Positions 36,645 to 46,054 of a stretch of DNA of 64,000 nt are shown here, piece after piece. The notes below the pieces were generated by a model. It was not told the origin of the DNA. It did no database searches and was given only the letters and a program-made list of their open reading frames with translations. This stretch comes from Flavisolibacter longurius (GTDB lineage Bacteria > Bacteroidota > Bacteroidia > Chitinophagales > Chitinophagaceae): assembly GCA_014163555.1 (NCBI GenBank), contig JACJGO010000003.1, positions 1 to 64,000 of the forward strand, written 5' to 3'. Position numbers and translations under genes: made by a program. Within the stretch, counting starts at the first letter, position 1. Each line of letters starts with the position of its first letter.

Positions 36645-39600
36645 CTACTGCAGAAGGGCCATTTTTCCCCATTGGCTGGCGTTTTTCCCATTGGCAGTTT
36701 TTGCAGACAGGCGGTAGATATAGATCCCCCGCCCAACTTTTTCTCCCCATTCATCTCTTCCGTCCCACGACAACTCAATGGAACGGGTTCCGAGGGTGTT
36801 TATTGTTTGGGTGAGGGTTTTAATTTGTTTGCCGCTAAGGGTAAAAATATCCACCCGGCAGTACAGGTCGAGCCCCGGTTGGTTATGCTCAAACCAAAAA
36901 TTGGTACGGGTGGTAAAGGGATTGGGATAATTCAAAACATGGGAAAGCTGCAACTTCTCATTGTTGGCAACAATAAAATGAAGGGTGGTTTCCGCGGAAT
37001 TGTTCACAACATCCCAGGCTTTGATCTTCAGGCTGTGCGGGCCGGGAGAGAGGGCGGGCATCTGAAACCGAACGGTACCCTTTTGGTAACTATCCACCTC
37101 TGTTTCGTAAAAATTGTTTAGTACAAAATACTGGTCGTTATTGTTGTCAAGCGTAGCCACAATATCATGTGCAATGTCTCCACTTCCGGTATTGATGCCC
37201 GACGAATCCAACAGCTTCAGCAGCAGCAGCGGCGCCTCGTTGGTGATGCTGCCATTGACAAAACGGTCGTCATTGAGATAGGCATTGATCTCCGGTCCTG
37301 TGTTATCCGCTGTTCCTCCCTGTGCCATACCGCCAATGATGATGTTTTTGGAATAGCCGGCTCCATCCCTGGTGCCGTCTTCGGCATAAAGGCTCAGTTT
37401 TCCGGAACCATATTGAAAATTAATGTCTTTGGGTAAGCGGAACCTCACCTGGAACCGGCCGCTTGTAGCGGTTGCTTTTCCGCGGAAGAGCACCGACGAC
37501 TGGTCGGGGTAAGCAACCGGCAAACTACCGGCATCGTTACCCAGTGTGGTGACGCTTTTTTCTTTGTCGAACAGCGTGATATGAACCGTTCCATCAAAAG
37601 AGGTTTGCAAGGCTCCGCCGTCATCCTGCACTTCTCCTTCTAGGGTAACCATCTCCGTTGCCCCCAGGGTGTCGGGTTGGAAGGAAATGGGTTGTCCGTT
37701 TACGGCCGTAAGCGCTACCTGCCATGCAGGGAAGGCCAGCCGCATTGCGGGGTCGCCCAAAAGAGAGAATTTCCGGTTATTGACCACATCACCTGATGTT
37801 GTGTAGGTAAGGTTTTTCGAGACTTGAACGGCTTCGCCCAAGGTTTTGAATTGACCGCCGGCGCCCTTTTCCAGTGCCGTTTTTACATAATTGGTATTCA
37901 TCACCCGGTTGCTGTTGGCAAATACTACACGGGAGGTTGTCATCAGGGCAATGGCGCCGGTTTTTGGCCGGACCAGCAGGTCTTCGCCAAGGGAATAGAT
38001 CAGCGGGTTGTCATAGGTGGCAAAGTCGCAGGTGGCGGTAATTAGCAGCGGCAACCGGAACTCATTTTTCCAGTTGGCCACAATGCTTTGGTCCAGTACC
38101 ACTTCTTCGGCCAGGCGTTGCGGCCCTCCGTGCCCCGTATAATTCCACATCAATGTACCATTATAAATATTACTGTTGATGACAGCATTCGCACCCGGAA
38201 ACCGACCACCGGCACCGCCACTTTCCTGCTGAAAAGCATCTAAGTAAATTTTGCGGGAATTGAATAAAGGTGCTGTGGTGGTAACTGTTGCTGTTACCGC
38301 TTCGGCGTCCTGCAAGTGAAGGTTCTGGTCTTCATCGTCCGCAACAAAATCAAGCTGGTTGCGCCAGGGGCCAAAGGCCGCCGGGCTGTGGTATGCCAGC
38401 ACTTTGTCCACAAAGGCCGCAGCTTCTTCGGCTGTTTTGGCCGGAATGCGGCCAATCCCAAGGTCCAGCGTATTTACAATAGCGGTTGAGTTGATGTCTT
38501 CGGCATCGTCCAGGAAACCATAAAAATCATCGGATGTGTAGGTCGCCAGCGGATCCAGCGAGGCCTCGCATTCATACACCGGAACAAAGGAGGTGTTGTT
38601 TTTGATCCGGTCTTTGTAATCGAACGATCCCTTGCCTAACAGGAGGAGGTATTTGCCCCCGCTGGTCCACGTAGCCCTGTAGCGGTCATAATACAGTTTG
38701 GCAAAATCCCGGATGGCGGCAGGATCAGGAATGCCACCTGAAAATTCATGAAAAACCTGCTCGGTGGTGACTACTACGGTGCGTAGGTTCCGGCCTTCGT
38801 GAAACTGCGCCAGCCGCTGCGCCTGTGGCAGAAAAAGGGGCGGCGTTACGATCAGGTAATCAGCTTCGGTGCTGGCGTGCAGGTTTTGGGTTGCCAACCG
38901 GCCTTCGGCCTTGGGTGCCGGGAAGGTGGTTCCAAAGGCTACATATTCCCGCAGCCGCATGGCATCATTGGTGAAACGAAGCGCATTGCCGGTTAGTGTG
39001 GTGGCCAGGGCCACGGGCTGAAACGGATCTGTAACATCCCAAACCTGCGTGGTCGCATCCGGAACGGTTAGCTGAAAGGAAACTGCTGCATTACCAACGG
39101 TCTGCCAGTCGCGGAAAGGGAGCTGTTGCCCTTCCGGCAGGACAAGGTTGCGCCGGCAAAAAAAACGGAACCAGTTGATCCAGCCTTGGCTGTTGACGCT
39201 TCCGGGCGAATAGGCAACACTAACGGTTGCAGTAGATGCTGCCAAGGGAACGCCGACGCTTTGTGTCGCCTGCTGGGCAAACAGGCTATAAGGCCCAGGC
39301 GTGATGCTGCGCACCGGAACCTGAGCCACCAGCGAATTGTTTAGCGAAACAGCAAAGCTGCTACCGGCTCCCACCGAACGGGCGGCCAGGTCAACCTCGA
39401 GGGTTGCCAGTCCGGGGGCCAGGTCGGAGAGGGGAAGGGGAAAACCTCGGGTTAAACTGCGGCCGGAAAGCGAAGACAATTCTTCACCCCACCACGCTTT
39501 TCCGCTGGAAAGAAAATTTACCGAATCCTGCTCATGGAAATAGCGTTCGTCAAACGTTGTTGTGCTGACCACTGCGGCTGGTGGGTTAGTTTGGGTTGTG

Positions 39601-40064
39601 ATTCTTTTACCAGTTCCGCCGATGGTTATAAAATAATAAGCTTTTTCAGCGTAGAGGTTTTTCCGGTGGGTAAATCGCCGGGCGGCAGAATCCTTACTCC
39701 ATTTATGGGGGCCTTCGGCGTAAAAAAGTATAAAATCATTTCCATTGAGTTGCCCGTCACCACCATCTGAAACGGCAATGGCTAGTTCTTCCAGGTCATC
39801 GATGCGGGTTTCACCGGCTCTTTCGGGCAGCATGCCATTGCCGGCGGCAAATAACCGGATTTGTGCCGAAGGAAGGGAACCATTTATACCCAGGGTTGCA
39901 AAAAAGGCAGGATCAATTTTGTAAACGCCGGCTGCCGGTACGCTGATTTTGTACCAGGTACCCGTTGCCAGGACAGAGGCCGTTTTGAAGGTTCGCTGGC
40001 CTAAAACTGGGCCTGAAAACCATAACACACAAGCCAGAAAAAGCAGTCTTTTACAGGCAGTCAT
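36645..40064 (-). CDS. porU: Type IX secretion system sortase PorU (C25 peptidase)
   Basis: The product has about 1,139 residues from ATG 40064 (MTACKRLLFLACVLWF signal); an ATG nine codons upstream is also open. The gingipain-like C25 domain has the His block MWNYTGHGG (about residue 640) and the Cys block ITATCDFATYDNP (about 680), the expected catalytic pair. The end has a FlgD-type fold (PNPFTTRTNFWFEH, GRDEWGEKVGRGIYIYRLSA). PorU cuts the C-terminal signal of T9SS cargo and attaches it to lipopolysaccharide. gldJ is divergent at 216 nt, an arrangement related to that of other gliding Bacteroidota. Confidence 0.94.
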   Translation of the reverse strand: MTACKRLLFLACVLWFSGPVLGQRTFKTASVLATGTWYKISVPAAGVYKIDPAFFATLGINGSLPSAQIRLFAAGNGMLPERAGETRIDDLEELAIAVSDGGDGQLNGNDFILFYAEGPHKWSKDSAARRFTHRKNLYAEKAYYFITIGGTGKRITTQTNPPAAVVSTTTFDERYFHEQDSVNFLSSGKAWWGEELSSLSGRSLTRGFPLPLSDLAPGLATLEVDLAARSVGAGSSFAVSLNNSLVAQVPVRSITPGPYSLFAQQATQSVGVPLAASTATVSVAYSPGSVNSQGWINWFRFFCRRNLVLPEGQQLPFRDWQTVGNAAVSFQLTVPDATTQVWDVTDPFQPVALATTLTGNALRFTNDAMRLREYVAFGTTFPAPKAEGRLATQNLHASTEADYLIVTPPLFLPQAQRLAQFHEGRNLRTVVVTTEQVFHEFSGGIPDPAAIRDFAKLYYDRYRATWTSGGKYLLLLGKGSFDYKDRIKNNTSFVPVYECEASLDPLATYTSDDFYGFLDDAEDINSTAIVNTLDLGIGRIPAKTAEEAAAFVDKVLAYHSPAAFGPWRNQLDFVADDEDQNLHLQDAEAVTATVTTTAPLFNSRKIYLDAFQQESGGAGGRFPGANAVINSNIYNGTLMWNYTGHGGPQRLAEEVVLDQSIVANWKNEFRLPLLITATCDFATYDNPLIYSLGEDLLVRPKTGAIALMTTSRVVFANSNRVMNTNYVKTALEKGAGGQFKTLGEAVQVSKNLTYTTSGDVVNNRKFSLLGDPAMRLAFPAWQVALTAVNGQPISFQPDTLGATEMVTLEGEVQDDGGALQTSFDGTVHITLFDKEKSVTTLGNDAGSLPVAYPDQSSVLFRGKATATSGRFQVRFRLPKDINFQYGSGKLSLYAEDGTRDGAGYSKNIIIGGMAQGGTADNTGPEINAYLNDDRFVNGSITNEAPLLLLKLLDSSGINTGSGDIAHDIVATLDNNNDQYFVLNNFYETEVDSYQKGTVRFQMPALSPGPHSLKIKAWDVVNNSAETTLHFIVANNEKLQLSHVLNYPNPFTTRTNFWFEHNQPGLDLYCRVDIFTLSGKQIKTLTQTINTLGTRSIELSWDGRDEWGEKVGRGIYIYRLSAKTANGKNASQWGKMALLQ

Positions 40065-40279
40065 CAGCGGCTTAGTAGAATTCACATGCAAAAAACGTGT
40101 TTTCCACTATATAATTTTATCGTAAACCATCTATATTCGCAAACCGCCTCAAAAAAATGCTTTGCCGCTTTACAATAATTGGTACAGGGTGCCGTTAATG
40201 TAGTTCGGAACAAAGGTTTTATACAAAGGCGGCACATGTAAAAATCCATGTGTCCTTTAGAAAGACAAAAAAAGCAACC

Positions 40280-41821
40280 ATGCAAGTTAAAAATCTGGTA
40301 ATCCTATTATCCTGCACTGCTGCTCTCGCAAGCTGTAATTTATTTAAGAAGAAACCACAACAATCTGACGTAACCGGCTGGAACTACAACGACAAAAACC
40401 AGGGCGGCTTCCAGGTATCGAAAGCAACCGAGCAAGCCACCGGACCCGGTTTGGTGTTTGTTCAGGGCGGGACCTTTACCATGGGTCAAACTGACGAAGA
40501 CGTGATGGGTGACTGGAACAACATTCCCCGCCGCGTAACTGTGAACTCTTTTTATATGGACCGCACCGAGGTAGCTAACGTTCACTACCGCGAGTACATT
40601 CACTGGCTTACCCGCATCTTCCCTTCGGATGAAGAGCAGGGCCAGAAAGTTTTGTATGCAGCCTTACCCGATACCCTGGTATGGCGCAGCGAGCTGAGCT
40701 ACAACGAACCCCTCGTTGAATATTATTTCCGTCATCCCAGCTTCAACAACTACCCGGTAGTGGGTGTAAGCTGGAGACAGGCACATGATTTCTGTTTATG
40801 GCGCAGTGACCGTGTGAACGAAGGCCTGCTGATGGACAAAGGTTTGGTTTCTCCGCAGAACATCAAATCGCAGAACGGTGCCGGCCAAGACAACTTTACT
40901 ACCAAGTCTTATCTCCTTGGATTGTATACACCGCAGCCCGGCAGAGGCGTGAACTCGAAAAAGAACCCGCTGCGTGATGCCGACGGCCGCCCCCGTGCCC
41001 AGGCTACCATGGAAGATGGTATTCTGCAACCCGATTACCGCCTGCCATTTGAAGCAGAGTGGGAATATGCCGCTTATGGTCTGATCAATCAAAACCCGCG
41101 TCCAACCCAAAAAGAAGGAAAGCGTGGGGAAGAGTTGCAATCCAACAAACAAATTTACCCCTGGGCTGTGAACGTAAACGGCCTTCGTGATACAAAACAC
41201 GGTAGCTGGCAGGGTCAGTTCCTTGCCAACTTTAAGAGAGGATCGGGTGACAACGCCGGTGTGGCTGGTGGTTTGAACGACCGCGCCGTTTACACCGCTG
41301 AAGTGAACGCTTTCTATCCGAATGGTTTTGGTCTGTACAACATGGCCGGTAACGTAAGTGAGTGGGTATTTGACGTATATCGTCCGATGAACACCCTGGA
41401 TATGGAAGATGTGGCCCCGGTACGTGGTAACAAGTTCCAGACGCTGATGAAGAACGAGAACGGTGAAGCCGAAGTGGACAGCATGGGCCGTGTACGGATG
41501 CGTGACGTGACCGACGCTGAAAGCCGCAACCGCCGCAACTACCAGCGTGGTAACGTAATCAACTTCCTGGATGGTGACTCGCTTTCCAACTCTACCTATG
41601 GTTATGGCCTCACCACCCTGATATCTGATAAAACAAGAGTATACAAAGGCGGTAGCTGGAATGATCGCGCTTACTGGCTGAGCCCCGGTACCCGCCGTTA
41701 CCTCGAAGAAGACCAGGCGATGAGCACCATTGGTTTCCGTTGTGCCATGGACCGGATGGGTAGCCCTGAAGGTAACAAGCGCAAAACCGGTAACTTCTGG
41801 AAAGCCAAAAAACAACGCTAA
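40280..41821 (+). CDS. gldJ: Gliding motility lipoprotein GldJ (FGE/SUMF1 fold)
   Basis: The product has 513 residues from ATG 40280. The lipobox LASC puts the lipidated Cys at 19. The sulfatase-modifying-factor fold starts with GPGLVFVQGGTFTMG and VNSFYMDRTEV and ends with VYKGGSWNDRAYWLSPGTRR and TIGFRCAMDR. Within the GldJ/GldK pair the GWNYNDKNQGGFQV opening and the neighbouring porU favour GldJ. GldJ is needed for gliding and stabilises other motor or secretion parts. Codon use is strongly biased, which suggests high expression. Confidence 0.87.
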   Translation: MQVKNLVILLSCTAALASCNLFKKKPQQSDVTGWNYNDKNQGGFQVSKATEQATGPGLVFVQGGTFTMGQTDEDVMGDWNNIPRRVTVNSFYMDRTEVANVHYREYIHWLTRIFPSDEEQGQKVLYAALPDTLVWRSELSYNEPLVEYYFRHPSFNNYPVVGVSWRQAHDFCLWRSDRVNEGLLMDKGLVSPQNIKSQNGAGQDNFTTKSYLLGLYTPQPGRGVNSKKNPLRDADGRPRAQATMEDGILQPDYRLPFEAEWEYAAYGLINQNPRPTQKEGKRGEELQSNKQIYPWAVNVNGLRDTKHGSWQGQFLANFKRGSGDNAGVAGGLNDRAVYTAEVNAFYPNGFGLYNMAGNVSEWVFDVYRPMNTLDMEDVAPVRGNKFQTLMKNENGEAEVDSMGRVRMRDVTDAESRNRRNYQRGNVINFLDGDSLSNSTYGYGLTTLISDKTRVYKGGSWNDRAYWLSPGTRRYLEEDQAMSTIGFRCAMDRMGSPEGNKRKTGNFWKAKKQR

Positions 41822-41842
41822 GCATTTTAAAATAAGCATACG

Positions 41843-41868
41843 AAAGCCCGCCACCCGGCGGGCTTTTT
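41843..41868 (+). terminator. Rho-independent terminator of gldJ
   Basis: The stem AAAGCCCGCC/GGCGGGCTTT with loop ACCC is followed by further T's, 21 nt after the stop. Confidence 0.9.
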
Positions 41869-41930
41869 CGTTGTACTGCTATTTATCCACATCCGGCAAT
41901 AGCCCACTTTTGTTTTTCGTTTTAAGTAGG

Positions 41931-42497
41931 ATGAAAATCATCTTCCTGTTCCTGTTCCTGTTGACTCTGTTTATACCGGCTGTGGTGCCACCCGAACTGG
42001 ACCGGCAGGAGGCGCAGAAAGCCTTTGTTTTATTGAACAAAATCAGGGCGAACCCGGCCGCATTTGCCGAAGAAATGCCCTTTCTGGCCGAAATCGGTAA
42101 AAAACCGCTATTGAAATGGAACGATACGCTGGCGGCTGTTGCGGAGGCCAAGGCATTGGACATGGCCACGCGGCAGTACATGTCGCATGTGGACCCGGAG
42201 GGCTACGGGATGAATCATGCCATTAACAAAGCCGGTTATAAGCTGAATGTCAAGTGGTTAACAAAAAAGGAAATGAATTATTTCGAGTCGCTGAGTGCCG
42301 GGGCGCCTGACGGTGAAACCGCCATCCGCAACCTTATCATCGATAAAAATGTGCCTTCCCTGGGCCACCGCAAACACTTGCTGGGCCTTGACGATTGGAA
42401 CGCCACACTCTATGATATCGGGATTGGTTATGCCCGACCGGTTGAAAATTCAAGATTCAGGAGTTATGTTTGTGTGTTGATTGCAAAGCACGATTAG
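41931..42497 (+). CDS. CAP-domain secreted protein (SCP/PR1-like)
   Basis: The product has 188 residues from ATG 41931, where the signal peptide starts (MKIIFLFLFLLTLF). The domain begins AFVLLNKIRANPAAFAEEMPFL and continues PLLKWNDTLAAVAEAKALDMA, MSHVDPEGYGMNHAINKAGY and VPSLGHRKHLLGL. These are the four conserved CAP blocks, including the two His residues of the metal site (MSHVDP and GHRKHLL). Bacterial CAP proteins are secreted and of largely unknown biochemistry. A longer frame exists upstream but overlaps gldJ. Confidence 0.85.
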   Translation: MKIIFLFLFLLTLFIPAVVPPELDRQEAQKAFVLLNKIRANPAAFAEEMPFLAEIGKKPLLKWNDTLAAVAEAKALDMATRQYMSHVDPEGYGMNHAINKAGYKLNVKWLTKKEMNYFESLSAGAPDGETAIRNLIIDKNVPSLGHRKHLLGLDDWNATLYDIGIGYARPVENSRFRSYVCVLIAKHD

Positions 42498-42635
42498 GAT
42501 AAACATTGATCGAAGCGTAAAAAGAAAAAGATAGGAAACAGTACACAGGACAAGTCTAAGGTTTCAAAGACATTGGGTTTTGCACCGTTTCATATTCATT
42601 TATCACGCTGCATAAAGCAGCATTAAAATCCGCTT

Positions 42636-43151
42636 ATGATACATTCTATCAAACGAAAACTACCTGCTCTGCTTTTTTCGTTGTTGTTCAGTGCCGCCGT
42701 TCAGGCACAGAAAGTGGTGAAGAAGTTTATTAAAAAGTACGAGCACATTGCCGTTGAAAACATGCAAAAGCACCGCATCCCGGCCAGTATTATCATGGGT
42801 GTGAGCATAGTAGAAAGCGCCGCGGGCCAAAGTGCCATTGCCAAAGCGCTGAGTAATTTCTTTGGCATCAAGGGAAAAAACAGCAGCTCCAAAGAAAAAC
42901 TGGGTTATAAGTCGGCCTACCGCGAGTATGAATCCGCCGAAGACAGCTTTGCCCATTTCTGCGAAGTGTTGAAAAAGAAGAAATTCTATGTAAAGATGAA
43001 ATCCAGCACGGATTACAAACAATGGCTGAAAATGATGAATGCTGCTTCTTATGCGGAAGCCAAGGAAAAATGGGTGGCCGATATCACTCGCACCATTAAC
43101 AAGTATGAACTGTACAAGCTGGACCAGCAGCCCTTACAGGCCAGTTTTTAA
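42636..43151 (+). CDS. Glucosaminidase-domain cell wall hydrolase
   Basis: The product has 171 residues with a signal peptide (MIHSIKRKLPALLFSLLFSAAVQAQ). The domain shows GVSIVESAAGQSAIAKALSN, FFGIKGK, YREYESAEDSFAHF and YAEAKEKWVADITRTINKY. These are the features of FlgJ/LytG-type N-acetylglucosaminidases, with the catalytic Glu in VES. It probably trims peptidoglycan in the periplasm. It ends in a strong terminator shared with the convergent KGG gene. Confidence 0.85.
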   Translation: MIHSIKRKLPALLFSLLFSAAVQAQKVVKKFIKKYEHIAVENMQKHRIPASIIMGVSIVESAAGQSAIAKALSNFFGIKGKNSSSKEKLGYKSAYREYESAEDSFAHFCEVLKKKKFYVKMKSSTDYKQWLKMMNAASYAEAKEKWVADITRTINKYELYKLDQQPLQASF

Positions 43152-43171
43152 GTAAAATCTTTTTCATAAAT

Positions 43172-43206
43172 ATAACAGCCATTCTGTGTACCAGAATGGC
43201 TGTTAT
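43172..43206. terminator. Strong hairpin between convergent genes
   Basis: A perfect 15-bp stem (ATAACAGCCATTCTG with its complement) has loop TGTAC. It follows the glucosaminidase stop by 20 nt and the convergent KGG gene stop by 27 nt. A long T run is lacking on either strand. Confidence 0.75.
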
Positions 43207-43233
43207 GTTTTGGCAAACCGATTTATTCATTAT

Positions 43234-43464
43234 CTATAGAATTAATCCCCGGTCTTCGCTCCTGTCTGTTGATCTTCTTTTACCGGAGACCTGTCCTCCT
43301 TTTTTACCGGCTTCTCTTGCTTCGTCCGTGCTCCATTCATGAGCAACCCCCTGCTGGTGGGCAGCGCGGCCTCCCAGGCTGGCAATTTCCCGCTGCCGTT
43401 CTGGGCTCATAGCGGCAAATCCTCTTCTTGATTTCTGTTGCTCTTGTTTTGGGTTTTCTTGCAT
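43234..43464 (-). CDS. KGG-repeat stress protein (YciG-like)
   Basis: The product has 76 residues, very polar and glycine-rich. Two KGG-type units are visible: RRGFAAMSPERQREIASLGG and HEWSTDEAREAGKKGG. Such short proteins accompany YciE/YciF ferritin-like proteins in other bacteria, and two YciE genes lie nearby (44272 and 48240). They are linked to stress and desiccation responses. Biochemical role unknown. Confidence 0.8.
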   Translation of the reverse strand: MQENPKQEQQKSRRGFAAMSPERQREIASLGGRAAHQQGVAHEWSTDEAREAGKKGGQVSGKRRSTDRSEDRGLIL

Positions 43465-43791
43465 AAAAGCGATTTTAAGTTTGATAATTACGATTGGAAT
43501 AAAAACACCCGCCGAAATGGGGCAGGAGCTTCTATCTAATGAGAAAAGAAAATGCCTGTTTCTATAGGGCAGAAATCGCTGGTTTATAAGTAGAAAGACC
43601 CTAAAAAGGAGGTATTTGCGTATTCACCTCTACAATATAAAGGCAGGATTTTGTGAGCGATAGTAATACACATAGGGATTTACAGGAGTAAAGATGAGGT
43701 TGTGAAAACAGATGTGAAGAACGATGCCTTAGCAAACAGCAATTTTCTCCAAAATTATCTTTCTGTTATCCCTGCTCTGCTAAACACCCTG
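43465..43791. other. Gap without a gene
   Basis: This region lies between the divergent KGG and SMR genes. It is AT-rich with no open frame I can support and no guanidine-riboswitch-like structure that I could see. It should hold the KGG promoter. Confidence 0.5.
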
Positions 43792-43799
43792 TAGGTTTG
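43792..43799 (+). promoter_or_regulatory. Possible -7 box of the SMR gene
   Basis: TAGGTTTG fits TAnnTTTG exactly and lies 16 nt before the SMR start, giving a short leader. No clear -33 box was found at the usual distance. Confidence 0.5.
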
Positions 43800-43815
43800 C
43801 AGTTTAAATTTTTCT

Positions 43816-44142
43816 ATGGCCTGGATCTTATTAATCATTGCCGGTTTGTTTGAAGTAGGGTTTACCACCTGCCTGGCAAAAGCAAAAGAAAGCAGCGGTA
43901 GTACTGCTTTCTTTTGGTTGTTTGGATTTTTTGTTTGTGTAAGTCTAAGTATGTACTTGCTATACAGGGCAACACTGGTCTTGCCCCTCGGTACAGCGTA
44001 TGCGGTTTGGACCGGTATCGGGGCGGCTGGTACGGCGCTCATTGGCATCCTGTTCTTCAAAGAGCCTATGCACATGTGGCGGATATTTTTTCTGACTACC
44101 CTGATCTTATCTATAATAGGCCTCAAATACGTGTCGGAGTAA
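43816..44142 (+). CDS. Small multidrug resistance (SMR) family exporter
   Basis: The product has 108 residues with four membrane spans. It starts MAWILLIIAGLFEVGFTT, with the membrane-embedded Glu near residue 13 that couples protons to export. It continues LGTAYAVWTGIGAAGTALIG and FFKEPMHMWRIFF, all standard SMR blocks. Members export quaternary ammonium compounds or guanidinium; I cannot decide which here. Works as a dimer in the inner membrane. Confidence 0.9.
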   Translation: MAWILLIIAGLFEVGFTTCLAKAKESSGSTAFFWLFGFFVCVSLSMYLLYRATLVLPLGTAYAVWTGIGAAGTALIGILFFKEPMHMWRIFFLTTLILSIIGLKYVSE

Positions 44143-44271
44143 GTGTTTAAACGTTCAGGTGACCAGTCTGCTTGTCTAAGGTTGTACACTAAAAAGACAT
44201 AATTTTTTTACGGCAGACGATTCAGGCGGGCACAGTTTATGTGGCAACTACCAACACAAAAATGTTAGGCT

Positions 44272-44868
44272 ATGGATAATATGAATCATTTGAAAGACCT
44301 GTTGGTGCATGATGTACATGACCTGTATTCTGCCGAAGAGCAAATCATTAAAGCTTTACCGGCCATGATTGCCAATGCCAGCAATCCGCAGTTAAAACAA
44401 TCCCTGGAGCAGCACCTGCGTGTTACCGAGCAGCAGCGCGACCGCCTGAAGCAGGTAAGACAATTACTGGGTGCCGATAATGACGAAAGCAATACCGGAA
44501 CCGGGATTTTTGCCGGGCTGTTTGGCGGTGGTATCAAGTGCAAAGGAATGGAAGGTATCATTTCTGAAGGCCAGGAAGTGTTGTCCATTGATATGGACCC
44601 GGCTGTAAAAGATGCCGCTATCATTTGCGCAGCACAAAAAGTGGAACACTACGAGATTTGTGGTTATGGTACGGCCAAAGCCTATGCCGAGGAACTGGGC
44701 CTGATAGACGTTGCGCAATTGCTTCAGCAAACCCTGATGGAAGAATATGACGCGGATGATAAGCTAACGTCGCTGGCCATTGGCAGTGTGAACCGGAAAG
44801 CTGAAAGAGGCGCTGGTTCCGGGTCGGTAGCAACACATATGGGTACAACCACAGGCCGCAGCTTATAA
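44272..44868 (+). CDS. YciE/YciF ferritin-like protein (DUF892), copy 1
   Basis: The product has 198 residues. The opening LKDLLVHDVHDLYSAEEQIIKALPAM is the family hallmark. Later blocks are DAAIICAAQKVEHYEICGYG and LLQQTLMEEYDADDKLTSLA, which supply the Glu and His residues of a four-helix di-metal bundle. A glycine-rich tail (GAGSGSVATHMG) is extra. Family members are induced by salt and oxidative stress; activity is unknown. A second, shorter copy is at 48240. Confidence 0.9.
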   Translation: MDNMNHLKDLLVHDVHDLYSAEEQIIKALPAMIANASNPQLKQSLEQHLRVTEQQRDRLKQVRQLLGADNDESNTGTGIFAGLFGGGIKCKGMEGIISEGQEVLSIDMDPAVKDAAIICAAQKVEHYEICGYGTAKAYAEELGLIDVAQLLQQTLMEEYDADDKLTSLAIGSVNRKAERGAGSGSVATHMGTTTGRSL

Positions 44869-44887
44869 AAGCTAAAGACATGCATTC

Positions 44888-44914
44888 AATCCATCCTTCG
44901 GGATGGATTTTTTT
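44888..44914 (+). terminator. Rho-independent terminator
   Basis: AATCCATCC/GGATGGATT with a TTCG loop and a T run, 19 nt after the YciE stop. Confidence 0.9.
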
Positions 44915-45004
44915 ATTCTTCAATCTTCCAGGCAGGAAGACAAGGCTTGTCCGTGCAAATGGAATGGTCCCTGTCAAATCCATAGAAAAATCAGAAATTG
45001 ATGT

Positions 45005-46051
45005 ATGAACCAACAGGAGGCGCCCTACCAATCCTTACAGATAAAATCAATCAGGGAAGAAACCAGGGATTTTAAAACATTCGTTTTTGAAGAGGGGCAT
45101 TCTATTCGTTACAAGGCCGGCCAGTACCTTACCCTGGTTCGATTTGAAAACGGGGAGGAGTTGCGTCGGTCTTACTCCATTACCTCTTCGCCGGTTTTGG
45201 GAGAACCGCTTGCCATTGGGGTGAAACGGGTGGAGAATGGCGCCTTTTCTCGCCGGTTAATTGACCGTACAGTTCCGGGTGATAGCTTGCTGTCAACAGG
45301 GAGCGGGGGCTTTTTTGTTTTGCCCGAAGAGAGCAGTCCTTACCAACAGTTTTTCTTCTTTGCTGCCGGCAGCGGTATCACGCCGGTGTTTTCATTAATA
45401 AAAACCGCCCTTCATGCACATGCACATATCAGGGTTGTACTGGTATATAGCAATGCTTCGGTTGAAAAAGCTGTATACCTTAAGGAGTTGCAAGCCCTGC
45501 AGCAACAGTTGCCGGGCCGGTTTATCCTGGAAACTCTTTTCAGCAACGCAGCTGATTTGTCCCGGGCCCGGCTTCACCGCGACCTGGTGTTGGCGTACCG
45601 GGAACAGTATTCCAGAGTAAGCAATAAGGCTACACTTTTTTATATCTGCGGACCGGAAAGTTATATGCGGCTTTGTATCTATACACTGCAGGCATCCGGT
45701 GTGGACCCTTCCTCTATTCGCAAAGAAAATTTTTACTTCTCTAACCAAGTGGGGCGGGATGCTTTGCCACCGGATACAAAGGACAGGATGGTAAGGATAA
45801 AAATGGGCAGTGCCGAATACCACATTCCTGTACAGTATCCTGATGCCATTTTGAAAGCAGCCAAAAAACAAGGGCTTGTACTCCCTTATAGCTGTGAAGC
45901 CGGCCGTTGCGGTAACTGCGTGGCAAAATGTACTGAGGGAACCGTATGGCATTCGTATAACGAAGTGCTTACAGAAAAAGAACTGGCCCAAGGACTGATT
46001 CTTACCTGTGTGGGACACCCGGTTGGCGGCGACGTGGTGCTGGAAGTATAA
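45005..46051 (+). CDS. Flavin reductase with C-terminal 2Fe-2S ferredoxin domain
   Basis: The product has 348 residues. An FAD-binding barrel (about 10-110) shows RRSYSITSSP. The NAD(P)H domain (about 115-235) shows FAAGSGITPVFSLI and FYICGPESYM. A plant-type ferredoxin domain (about 260-348) has the cysteine set CEAGRCGNCVAKC plus a later Cys in LTCVGHP. The plan is that of PaaE/Hmp-type electron transfer proteins feeding an oxygenase. No oxygenase is adjacent; the desaturase at 61883 is a possible but distant client. It ends 3 nt before the convergent DUF421 gene. Confidence 0.9.
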   Translation: MNQQEAPYQSLQIKSIREETRDFKTFVFEEGHSIRYKAGQYLTLVRFENGEELRRSYSITSSPVLGEPLAIGVKRVENGAFSRRLIDRTVPGDSLLSTGSGGFFVLPEESSPYQQFFFFAAGSGITPVFSLIKTALHAHAHIRVVLVYSNASVEKAVYLKELQALQQQLPGRFILETLFSNAADLSRARLHRDLVLAYREQYSRVSNKATLFYICGPESYMRLCIYTLQASGVDPSSIRKENFYFSNQVGRDALPPDTKDRMVRIKMGSAEYHIPVQYPDAILKAAKKQGLVLPYSCEAGRCGNCVAKCTEGTVWHSYNEVLTEKELAQGLILTCVGHPVGGDVVLEV

Positions 46052-46054
46052 GCC

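Noticed and set aside
40796-41854. A 352-codon open frame on the minus strand inside gldJ
   Set aside because: gldJ has all expected motifs and strong codon bias; the antisense frame has no recognisable domain.
43465-43815. Guanidine riboswitch before the SMR exporter
   Set aside because: No conserved ykkC-type core or ACGR hairpin pair could be seen; the -7 box lies too close to the start to leave room for one.
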